Assembly (NCBI GenBank): GCA_903940375.1
Contig: CAJAKT010000075.1
Span: 1 to 6,119 of the forward strand
Source of the DNA: an uncultured bacterium
GTDB lineage: Bacteria; Actinomycetota; Actinomycetes; S36-B12
Reading direction: 5' to 3'
Length of the DNA: 6,119 nt
Below are positions 1-5,408 of the stretch, piece after piece. Position 1 is the stretch's first letter; every line of letters starts with the position of its first letter. A program made the translations under genes and the position numbers. Under the pieces are notes generated by a model that worked only from the letters and a program-made list of their open reading frames with translations, did not search any database and was not told the DNA's origin.

Positions 1-254
1 AGCGCGAGACCGCCCACGATCCGCAACGGCGCCTGATAGGCGATCATCCACGTGGAAACCGCTGTCACGCCGAATGCGGCGAGCGCGGCATACAGCGCAT
101 CTGCCGTCGCGATGCCGGCTCCCGTGGCCAGCCCCGCCCGCCAGCCATGGGCCAGCACCCGCTGGATGCACAGGATCCCCATCGCGCCGACGGGAGCGGC
201 CACCACGATGCCGATGATGAACATCCGCGCGAACAAACCGAGATCGATGCCCAT
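1..254 (-). CDS. LysE/RhtB-type amino-acid exporter, N-terminal part, cut by window edge
   Basis: The first 84 codons are visible; the gene continues past base 1 without a stop. The protein starts MGIDLGLFARMF and shows a first hydrophobic helix at about residues 8-30 carrying the sequence AAPVGAMGILCIQRVLAHG. This matches the conserved N-terminal 'GP(G)P..L...R.L..G.R.G' region of LysE/RhtB exporters. The segment GLATGAGIATADALYAALA (41-59) corresponds to the second helix with its conserved Asp. Family members export amino acids through the cytoplasmic membrane. The ATG at 254-252 lies 6 nt after the stop of the Lrp/AsnC gene, so the two are almost certainly co-transcribed, and a GGGGA about 12 nt upstream may serve as a weak ribosome site. 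The substrate cannot be told from this fragment. Confidence 0.85.
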   Translation of the reverse strand, partial: MGIDLGLFARMFIIGIVVAAPVGAMGILCIQRVLAHGWRAGLATGAGIATADALYAALAAFGVTAVSTWMIAYQAPLRIVGGLA

Positions 255-260
255 CGGATG

Positions 261-710
261 TCAGGTCCCCGGCGCCAGCGGTCGGTCGAGGGCGGTGGAC
301 AGGACCACGGTGGTGCGCGTGCGAGCAATCCCCGGCAGGGTCTTGAGTCGATCGGAGACGAACGACTCGAGGCCGCGCGTTCCGTCGACGTGCACCTTCA
401 CGAGATAGTCGTCGTCCCCAGCGAGGTGGTGGCACTCGACCACCTCGGGGTAGGTCGCCAGTGCAGTCAGGAAGCCCTGACGAGCCGTCACATCGGCCAG
501 AGTCACCGACACGAAGGCCGTCAGGTCGAGGCCAAGGGCGACCGGATCGACCAGGGCCGCGTAGCCACGGATGACTCCGCGTTCCTCCAGTCGTCGCACC
601 CGATCGGCGGTGGACGGGCCGGAGAGGCCGATCTGCTCGGCCAGTTCGGAGAAGCTCGCCCTACCGCTTTCGCTCAGGATACCTAGAATCCGCAGGTCAT
701 TATCATCCAT
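261..710 (-). CDS. Lrp/AsnC-family transcriptional regulator
   Basis: The 149-residue length is typical of the family. The N-terminal part (1-60) is a winged helix-turn-helix: MDDNDLRILGILSESGR, then SELAEQIGLS and STADRVRRLEERGVIRGY, the normal Lrp/AsnC DNA-recognition pattern. Residues 64-140 form the RAM effector and oligomerisation domain, with the typical GDDDYLVKVHV strand (98-108). Such proteins bind amino acids and act as dimers to octamers on DNA. The start is chosen because the family begins just here (LDxxDxxIL) and because a -10 box lies 8 nt upstream, implying a leaderless message. The stop is 6 nt before the exporter ATG, so the likely job is amino-acid-responsive control of that exporter, as in known LysG/LysE-like or Lrp/BrnFE-like pairs. 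The effector is unknown. Confidence 0.93.
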   Translation of the reverse strand: MDDNDLRILGILSESGRASFSELAEQIGLSGPSTADRVRRLEERGVIRGYAALVDPVALGLDLTAFVSVTLADVTARQGFLTALATYPEVVECHHLAGDDDYLVKVHVDGTRGLESFVSDRLKTLPGIARTRTTVVLSTALDRPLAPGT

Positions 711-718
711 GACCTGTG

Positions 719-747
719 ATTCTAAGGCAAAGACCCCGCTATGCCTA
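719..747 (-). promoter_or_regulatory. Probable promoter of the Lrp/AsnC-LysE unit, leaderless
   Basis: Reading the minus strand, TAGGCA (747-742, four of six matches to TTGACA) and TAGAAT (724-719, fits TANNNT) are separated by exactly 17 nt. The -10 ends 8 nt before the ATG at 710, so transcription would start at or next to the A of the start codon. No good Shine-Dalgarno sequence lies between. The -35 box overlaps the TAG stop of the Bax inhibitor gene. This is an inference from sequence only. Confidence 0.5.
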
Positions 748-1575
748 GTTTCGAGAGAAGATCGCCAGCAGGCGCAGGAACTCGAGGTACAGCCAGATCA
801 GGGTGACGAGCAGCCCGAAGGCCATGCGCCACGACTCGCGCTCCGGGGCGCCGAGCTTGATGCCCTGGCTGATGGCCTCGAAGTCGAGCAGCAGGAAGAA
901 GGCCGCGATCAGCACGCCGAAGATGGCCACCCAGGGGCCGAAGCCGGTGCCGTAGATCCCCCAGCCGCCACCGCCGCCGAACATCGACCAGATCAGCGAC
1001 CCGATGCCGAGCACCATGTAGGACACCGCAGCGACGATGAGGACGCTGACGAACTTCTTGTTCACCTTCACGATGCCGGTCAGGTACAGCGCGAGCATCA
1101 CGCCGAAGGTGGTCATGGTCGCGACCACGGCCTGCAGCACGATGTCGTTCCAGCCATTGCCCGCGGCGAACTCGCCGTACCACTTGCTGATCCCGCCGAG
1201 CATGATGCCCTGAAGCACGCCGTAGAGCAGGATGAGCGGCGGCGACGGCACCTTCTTGAGGGCGTTGACGAAACCGAGGGCCAGACCACCGAGCATGCCG
1301 ACCCACAGGAGCCACGGCATCGACTCAACGGTGTTCCAGCCGACCACGGCGAAGACGACGGTGATGGCGAACACCAGGAAGGTCTTGACGATGACATCGT
1401 TGATGGTCAGGCGGGCGCCCCCGCCGGCCGTGACCTGCTGGAAGGCTGCGTCGACGTCGGCTGCGCCGGCGCCGCCAGCGGCCGCCTGCGAGTACGCCGA
1501 GACGCCCTCGTTGTAGGCGAAGCCGGACTTGTCCTTCTTCTCGTACCGGGACAGGACTGGGTTATTTGACTGCAT
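745..1575 (-). CDS. Bax inhibitor-1/YccA family membrane protein
   Basis: This is a 276-residue integral membrane protein. A soluble N-terminal tail (1-58, Gly/Ala-rich) is followed by seven hydrophobic segments at about 61-80, 87-105, 113-130, 145-166, 174-198, 212-232 and 251-273. The start MQSNNPVLSRYE and the end GLLVTLIWLYLEFLRLL are typical of the actinobacterial branch of the BI-1/YccA (TMBIM) family. Acidic residues in the last helices (Asp231 in LLLDFEAI, Glu265 in LYLEFLRLL) sit where family members carry pH- or calcium-sensing acidic residues; that equivalence is inferred. Bacterial members are proposed to conduct calcium or to interact with membrane proteases, and the role in actinobacteria is not established. 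The gene appears monocistronic or may read into the Lrp/AsnC gene 34 nt downstream. The start is supported by the leaderless promoter 6 nt upstream. Confidence 0.93.
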   Translation of the reverse strand: MQSNNPVLSRYEKKDKSGFAYNEGVSAYSQAAAGGAGAADVDAAFQQVTAGGGARLTINDVIVKTFLVFAITVVFAVVGWNTVESMPWLLWVGMLGGLALGFVNALKKVPSPPLILLYGVLQGIMLGGISKWYGEFAAGNGWNDIVLQAVVATMTTFGVMLALYLTGIVKVNKKFVSVLIVAAVSYMVLGIGSLIWSMFGGGGGWGIYGTGFGPWVAIFGVLIAAFFLLLDFEAISQGIKLGAPERESWRMAFGLLVTLIWLYLEFLRLLAIFSRN

Positions 1576-1581
1576 GAATCC

Positions 1582-1610
1582 ACGTTAACCGACTTGGCCG
1601 AAATCGCCAA
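1582..1610 (-). promoter_or_regulatory. Probable promoter of the Bax inhibitor-1 gene, leaderless
   Basis: On the minus strand TTGGCG (1610-1605, four of six matches to TTGACA) and TAACGT (1587-1582, fits TANNNT) are separated by 17 nt. Only 6 nt separate the -10 box from the ATG at 1575, so the message probably begins at the start codon. No convincing ribosome binding site is present. Confidence 0.5.
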
Positions 1611-1676
1611 TCAGCAGGGCCCCCCGTTCACCATTCGGCATCTGGTGGAGACAAGTGTGGGAAACCCCTCAACTGA

Positions 1677-1907
1677 ACCTGTCGGCTCGCCTGCTCACGG
1701 TCATTACGTGGGAGCCCCTGTAGAGGCGCTCAACCGACTGATGCCTGCCCTGCGGGCGACTACAGGCACCCGCCGGGCAGGCGCCGCGGGCGACAGAACA
1801 AGGAGAGCGGTGCGAAGGCGCCGAACCCATGTCGGGTCTGCGGGGGCTCAGCACGCCTCGGGACGGACATCTGCCGGCCGTGCGCACGTCGTGTGGCAGA
1901 CGAGTGA
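1677..1907 (+). pseudogene. Possible zinc-ribbon protein fragment
   Basis: One plus-strand frame is open from just after a TGA at 1674-1676 to a TGA at 1905-1907 and has no ATG, GTG or TTG start in its first part. Its last third reads KAPNPCRVCGG and then ICRPCARR, giving a C-x2-C-x10-C-x2-C pattern like a zinc ribbon, preceded by a basic stretch GRRRGRQNKE. I do not recognise the family. Against it being real: no start codon, overlap of its 5' half with a strong hairpin, and overlap of its last codons with the hsdR remnant on the other strand. If real, it is the 3' end of a gene whose beginning was lost. It is the only candidate coding content I see in 1576-1887. Confidence 0.22.
1743..1782. 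terminator. Strong 40-nt hairpin, possible intrinsic terminator without U-tract
   Basis: Plus-strand arms GCCTGCCC (1743-1750) and GGGCAGGC (1775-1782) pair over 8 bp. After one T/C mismatch, GCGGG (1752-1756) pairs with CCCGC (1769-1773), leaving a 12-nt loop. That is 13 GC-rich pairs in all. No run of T follows on either strand, so it is not a textbook terminator, although high-GC actinobacteria often lack the U-tract. It stands between the hsdR remnant and the Bax inhibitor promoter and could shield the latter from read-through. It might instead be a remnant of a mobile element end. Confidence 0.35.
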
Positions 1908-2723
1908 GGAGGTACTTCCCGTAGTAGTAGAGATCCTCCATCGCCTTCCACCGCTCAACCGCGGGGTCGATGGCGGCGGTGAGGCGGACCTGGAGCGTTT
2001 ACAGGATGTTCGGTCGGTCGGTGCGGCGACGATGTCTTACGCGTCGTTGACGAAGTCCAGGACGAAGGTGTCCTCCTTGCCCGAAGCGATACGGTTCAGC
2101 CGGGACAGCGTCTGGACAGCCTTCACATCCGCGAGCTTCTTGTCCACGTTCATCGTGTGGAGCAGCGGCTGGTCGTAGCCAGTCTGGTACTTCTCCGCGA
2201 CGACCAGGACCTGGTAGTCGTCAGTGTCGAACCGCTTAGGCAGTTCCTTCTCCCCGAACCCGTTGAGCAGCGACTCGCGGTAGGTGACGTTCGGGCCGTC
2301 GCGGTCGATGACGGTGCCGGAGAACGCGACCAGGGACCGCAGTGGGTTGTCGCCCTGGTCGTAGCCCTTCTCCTTGAAGTACTCGGTGATGGCCTGGCGG
2401 TAGCGCACCGCGTGAAGGCGTGAACAGGGCACGACCATCGCCTTGGCGCGTCCGCCGATCTTGGACCGGGTGTGAGCTCGGCAGTGCTCGACAATGAGCT
2501 GTGCCTTCTAGGCCAGGTTCGTCGGATGGAGGGACACGAACCGGGCCAGCGCCGAGGCGGCCTTGCCCTTGGGCAGCACGAGGTCCTCGCTGCTCAGACC
2601 ATTGGCGAGCCGATAGTACGTCTGGTGGGTCGTCTAGGAGGCGAGGACATCGACGATGAACTTCTCCTCGATGGCCTGATGCATCGAGTACAGGTGGAAC
2701 GCGACGTACCGCTCATCTGCCAC
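1888..2723 (-). pseudogene. hsdR: Decayed type I restriction enzyme R subunit (hsdR), C-terminal half only
   Basis: HsdR is the translocating motor and nuclease subunit of type I restriction systems. One frame from about 2723 to 2040 reads continuously as HsdR: FHLYSMHQAIEEKFIVDVLA, then TTHQTYYRLANG, ALARFVSLHPTN, IGGRAKAMVV (helicase motif IV area), VVAEKYQTGYDQPLLHTM (motif V), VQTLSRLNR (motif VI) and DTFVLDFVNDA. The frame is broken by TAG at 2636-2634 (where a Tyr is expected), TAG at 2510-2508 (Gln expected) and TAA at 2039-2037 (after FVNDA). Homology resumes in another frame at 1998-1888 with AIDPAVERWKAM joined directly to EDLYYYGKYLLTRLP. In intact relatives these are separate C-terminal segments, so residues have been deleted both before and within this piece. 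The nuclease and early helicase parts are absent, and no hsdM or hsdS is in the window. It is non-functional. Confidence 0.9.
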
Positions 2724-5079
2724 GTATGACCGTTGAGGTCACCGGCCTCGGAATTATCGTGACCGCGGAACGCACTGCACCATCGGTGCGTGTGACGAAC
2801 ACGCGCATGCGCTCTCGACTCACCCCTCGCCACGTGAACGTGCCCTTCTCGCTGACCACGGCGGTGCCGGCAGCGTTGTAGGAAGACTGACCGCGCTTGC
2901 GCGTATAGATCACGAGTGCACTGCCCGGTTTCACTCCCTGAGAGGTGCCCCTGATGACGAACGTGAGCGGGGCGCGACGAAGTCGCGTGGCCTGCACCGA
3001 TATCTCGGGTTCGACATCGATGGGAACCGGTGACACCAACGGCGCACTCGCGAGCCAGATGGCGAACATCGTATTGTCGCCGGCGAGTTGCGTACTGGCT
3101 CCCGGAAGGATGAACGTGCCGGTATTGTCCCGCGACGTGTTCCACCCGGCGAGACTGAATGCCGTCTTCGAGCATTGCTCTCTGGTCGGAAGCGCAACCC
3201 ACGAGGATGCAGCCCCGCTGACTGAACTCATCTCGCACGTGCCCCCCTGCGCATCAAGATCCACGACGTATGTGGGTGCGCCTCCTGACGTGGATGAGTT
3301 CGCCGGGGGCGCTGGCGGGCAGGGGTCAGTGTCGTACGCGAACATCAGGAATGGGTATCCGTTGTTGAACCGCGGGCAGATTCCCCACGTCGTGCCGGAT
3401 GCAACCCACGTATCGCTGATGCTCCAACTCGCGGCTTGATAGAGGCCGATATTCGTCATCACGGACGTCGTGGATCCGCTGAGCCCGGCGATATCGCTGC
3501 TAGGCAGGGCGGTTGCGATGCCCGTGGTCTCGATATTCCACAGCGACGACGACCAGGTGGCAGTGGCACCTCCGCCGAGTGCGCCGCCTCGATCGGTGCC
3601 GCTGCCTGTGACAGGGCCGATGCCGTATGCGCGCTGCCGCACGTCACTTGAGTCGACATTCCAGTCTAAGCCGAACAGGGAGCCGGCGTACGACGAGCTC
3701 ACCGCGACCGAGCCGTGCGCGTATGCATCGACAAGCTCCGTATCAGCACCGGAGGCGCCGAACTGGCCGATCAGTCCGCCGACATAGCCGGAACCTGTCA
3801 CAGCACCGAGGGCGAAGACCCTATGGAGCCTGCCCTGCCCTGCTGCAGCACCGTCCACGGATCCCGCGAGACCGCCGACGTACGTCGTGCCAGTCACCGT
3901 TCCCTCGGCGAACGAGTCGGAGATGTTGGCGCCGTATAGATATCCGACAAGTCCGCCCGTGTTCGCCGTGCCCGTGACAGTTCCGGTGGCCGATGACGTT
4001 CCGATCGTTCCGCCGCTGAATTGGCCCACCAGTCCGCCGGTGTACATCTGCCCCACCACTGCGCCTGTTCCTGAACTGTCGGCCACGGCGAGGGTGCCGT
4101 TACCGTGATATCCGATCAGTCCACCGACGTAATAGTTGCCCGTGACGTTGCCTACGGACGTGGAACGAACGATGCTGCCGGCCGACGCTTGCCCGAGCAG
4201 CCCGCCGACGTAATAGTCGCCTGACACGTCGCCTGATGAGGACGTGTCGTGAAGAGTCAGAGTCCCGATCCAGTGGGAGCCAATGAGTCCGCCCACGTAG
4301 TTCGTGCCTGTCACATTGCCGGAGGCCGATGAGGAACTCAGCGTGCCCGTCTGAAGGAAACCGATCATCCCGCCGGAGTAGCCTGCGCCGTTGACCGCAC
4401 CGCTTGCCTGCGCGCCCGTGATTGTTCCGCTGGTCAGGGAACCGACAAGACCGCCGGTGTACGAACCCGCAGACGCACTCAGACCTGCGCCTCGAGTCAG
4501 AGCACCACTCGCCGTCGAGTCAGTGACGGTCAAGGCGCTTCCCGAGCCCACGAGGCCGCCGACGTACAAGGGACTGTACGTGCCATTGCCCATCGAAATG
4601 GCCACGGCGGCGGAACTACCGGTGATGGTCGTGGTTGCCGCGTCACCGACCAGCCCGCCCACATGGAAATAGCCGCTGACTGCACCGGAAACGTGGGTGT
4701 CGGTAATGGTCGCGCCGGACGTGACCCCGAACAGGCCCACCTCGGATGCGGCCGGGTCCGTGGTGCTCAATCCGGTGATCTGGAAGTCATTGCCGTCGAA
4801 GGCGCCCGAGAAGGCGGTGACGTTCGAGCCGAGCGGAGTCCATGCTCCCGCGAGGGCGATGTCGGCCGTTTGCGCGAAAGTGGCCGACAGGCAGTAGCGC
4901 ACTTCATCGAGATCGAGTTGCGTGGCAACGGGGTAGGGGTTTCCGGCGGTACCGGCTCCCCGACCACCCCAATAGGTTACGCAGTTGCCATTGGCCGCTG
5001 CCGGGGACGCAGACGCGAGCACGACGCCGCCCACGATAAGTCCCACGAGTGACGCAGCGATGGTCCGACGTGTCAGCAT
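2713..5079 (-). CDS. Secreted GLUG-repeat beta-solenoid protein with Listeria-Bacteroides repeat domain
   Basis: This is a 788-residue putative exported surface or extracellular protein. Residues 1-29 form a Sec signal peptide (MLTRR, hydrophobic core, then SPAAA before Asn30). Residues 40-120 form the usual lead-in to GLUG arrays (GTAGNPYPVAT, WTPLG, FSGAFDGNDFQITGL). About twelve GLUG-type repeats follow at 134-470, with cores such as YVGGLIG. A closing segment with FNNGYPFLM (572-580) leads to a Pro/Ser linker (587-600). A Listeria-Bacteroides-type (Flg_new-like) repeat lies at 603-676 (VVDLDAQGG, FSLAGWNTSRDNTGTF, NTMFAIW). A C-terminal beta domain spans about 690-778. Six cysteines fall in three local pairs (33/63, 568/587, 615/636), consistent with disulfides. 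There is no LPXTG motif or C-terminal membrane helix, so anchoring is unclear. Codon 471 is TTA, the only one among the window's intact genes. The stop lies inside hsdR-like sequence, so the last residues may be foreign. The function is unknown; adhesion is the usual guess. Confidence 0.9.
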   Translation of the reverse strand: MLTRRTIAASLVGLIVGGVVLASASPAAANGNCVTYWGGRGAGTAGNPYPVATQLDLDEVRYCLSATFAQTADIALAGAWTPLGSNVTAFSGAFDGNDFQITGLSTTDPAASEVGLFGVTSGATITDTHVSGAVSGYFHVGGLVGDAATTTITGSSAAVAISMGNGTYSPLYVGGLVGSGSALTVTDSTASGALTRGAGLSASAGSYTGGLVGSLTSGTITGAQASGAVNGAGYSGGMIGFLQTGTLSSSSASGNVTGTNYVGGLIGSHWIGTLTLHDTSSSGDVSGDYYVGGLLGQASAGSIVRSTSVGNVTGNYYVGGLIGYHGNGTLAVADSSGTGAVVGQMYTGGLVGQFSGGTIGTSSATGTVTGTANTGGLVGYLYGANISDSFAEGTVTGTTYVGGLAGSVDGAAAGQGRLHRVFALGAVTGSGYVGGLIGQFGASGADTELVDAYAHGSVAVSSSYAGSLFGLDWNVDSSDVRQRAYGIGPVTGSGTDRGGALGGGATATWSSSLWNIETTGIATALPSSDIAGLSGSTTSVMTNIGLYQAASWSISDTWVASGTTWGICPRFNNGYPFLMFAYDTDPCPPAPPANSSTSGGAPTYVVDLDAQGGTCEMSSVSGAASSWVALPTREQCSKTAFSLAGWNTSRDNTGTFILPGASTQLAGDNTMFAIWLASAPLVSPVPIDVEPEISVQATRLRRAPLTFVIRGTSQGVKPGSALVIYTRKRGQSSYNAAGTAVVSEKGTFTWRGVSRERMRVFVTRTDGAVRSAVTIIPRPVTSTVIRGR
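3667..4680 (-). repeat. Array of about twelve GLUG-type coding repeats
   Basis: The core GG-[LM]-[VILA]-G (degenerate in the last copy, AGSLFG) recurs at residues 141, 174, 209, 236, 263, 292, 319, 348, 375, 402, 434 and about 466 of the secreted protein. Spacing is mostly 27 or 29 residues (81 or 87 bp), widening to 32-35 at both ends. Similarity persists at DNA level: GACGTAATAG occurs at 4126 and 4207 of the plus strand, 81 bp apart, inside two otherwise similar units. This points to fairly recent duplication of the central copies. Confidence 0.85.
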
Positions 5080-5085
5080 CCAATG

Positions 5086-5091
5086 ACGCTA
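5086..5091 (-). promoter_or_regulatory. Possible -10 box of the GLUG protein gene, leaderless
   Basis: Minus-strand TAGCGT (fits TANNNT) ends 6 nt before the ATG at 5079, the same geometry as at the Bax inhibitor gene. There is no Shine-Dalgarno sequence between, and no good -35 hexamer at 16-18 nt, so an activator or alternative sigma factor would be needed if this is the promoter. Confidence 0.35.
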
Positions 5092-5122
5092 GGGGGCCAG
5101 GCGTGACGGCGATAGCTCGGGC

Positions 5123-5141
5123 TGTGGAAAACCACATGTGG
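5123..5141. promoter_or_regulatory. Overlapping inverted repeats upstream of the GLUG gene, operator-like
   Basis: TGTGG-AAAA-CCACA (5123-5136) overlaps the perfect 10-bp palindrome CCACATGTGG (5132-5141). TGTGG therefore occurs twice, 14 bp apart on the plus strand, with CCACA between. It lies 44-62 bp upstream of the GLUG start codon, at the edge of the -35 area, where a regulator could bind. The minus strand here also reads TTTTCCACA, which fits the loose DnaA-box form TTWTNCACA; a single box has little weight. Confidence 0.35.
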
Positions 5142-5174
5142 AGCATCAACGAGATTCACTCTCCATTGGCCCAC

Positions 5175-5218
5175 GTGTGCCCCATGCGCCACACCTAAGG
5201 CGTGACGTCCGGCGCCTT
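5175..5218. other. Two adjacent short hairpins in the tRNA-GLUG spacer
   Basis: GTGTG (5175-5179) pairs with CACAC (5190-5194), and AAGGCG (5197-5202) pairs with CGCCTT (5213-5218) around a 10-nt loop. No T-run follows on either strand. They could help end transcription coming from the tRNA, but the stems are short and may be chance in GC-rich DNA. Confidence 0.2.
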
Positions 5219-5228
5219 CCCCCTTGCT

Positions 5229-5250
5229 CACGCGAATGCCCACGCGAATG
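5229..5250. repeat. Two tandem copies of a 10-mer
   Basis: CACGCGAATG occurs at 5229-5238 and again at 5241-5250, separated by CC (12-bp period). Two copies only; no function is evident. Confidence 0.5.
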
Positions 5251-5278
5251 GCCGCCCGGGCCAGCCGCGTCGGCCCCG

Positions 5279-5293
5279 TTCTCTCAGGGAGAA
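5279..5293. other. Small hairpin directly after the tRNA 3' end
   Basis: TTCTC (5279-5283) and GAGAA (5289-5293) form a 5-bp stem with a 5-nt loop, beginning 2 nt beyond the encoded CCA. It may be a processing or weak termination signal for the tRNA transcript. No U-tract follows. Confidence 0.25.
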
Positions 5294-5294
5294 G

Positions 5295-5371
5295 TGGTGC
5301 CCCCGATGGGATTTGAACCCATACTGTGCCGGGTTTAAGCCGGGTGTCTCTGCCAGTTGGACTACAGGGGC
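5295..5371 (-). tRNA. tRNA with UAA anticodon (tRNA-Leu by anticodon), CCA encoded, short variable loop
   Basis: The cloverleaf reads: acceptor GCCCCTG (5371-5365) with CGGGGGC (5305-5299), one T-G wobble; D arm GTCC...AGAC containing the GG pair; anticodon loop CTTAAAC (5339-5333), giving U33 and anticodon UAA for codon UUA; T arm ATGGG-TTCAAAT-CCCAT. The discriminator is A73 and CCA is encoded at 5297-5295. Odd points are a C-C opposition at the top of the anticodon stem (27-43), a C-A pair at the base of the D loop, and a variable region of only about 5 nt. Bacterial tRNA-Leu normally has a long class II variable arm, so amino-acid identity is assigned from the anticodon and A73 only. It lies 37 nt after the glycosylase stop on the same strand. 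Confidence 0.88.
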
Positions 5372-5408
5372 CCGCCGCAACGATACGGCCCCGCCGCCCG
5401 ACCACTCG

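Noticed and set aside
571..1569. 332-codon plus-strand open frame
   Set aside because: It lies antisense to the Lrp/AsnC and Bax inhibitor genes, is rich in His, Asp, Glu and Gln as expected of a reverse-complement shadow in GC-rich DNA, and has no recognisable domain.
1611..1650. Possible second copy of the tRNA 3' end (attachment site) near the Bax inhibitor gene
   Set aside because: Only the short CGGGGG run is shared with the tRNA 3' end; the T-arm sequence is absent.
1594..2178. 194-codon plus-strand open frame
   Set aside because: It crosses the hairpin region and runs antisense through the hsdR remnant; its sequence matches nothing and the hsdR reading explains the second half.
2508..2636. 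Stop-codon read-through or recoding of the two TAGs in hsdR
   Set aside because: A frameshift, a TAA and internal deletions also occur in the same remnant, and the nearby tRNA reads UUA, not UAG. Decay is the simpler explanation.
3470..4672. Several plus-strand open frames antisense to the GLUG repeats
   Set aside because: They recur with the repeat period and are by-products of repetitive GC-rich coding sequence on the other strand.
5123..5131. DnaA box as evidence of a replication origin
   Set aside because: Only one loose match exists and neither dnaA, dnaN nor an AT-rich unwinding region is present.
5138..5338. Plus-strand frame ending PPMGFEPILCRV
   Set aside because: This peptide is simply the reverse complement of the tRNA T arm and anticodon region, a common false protein call.
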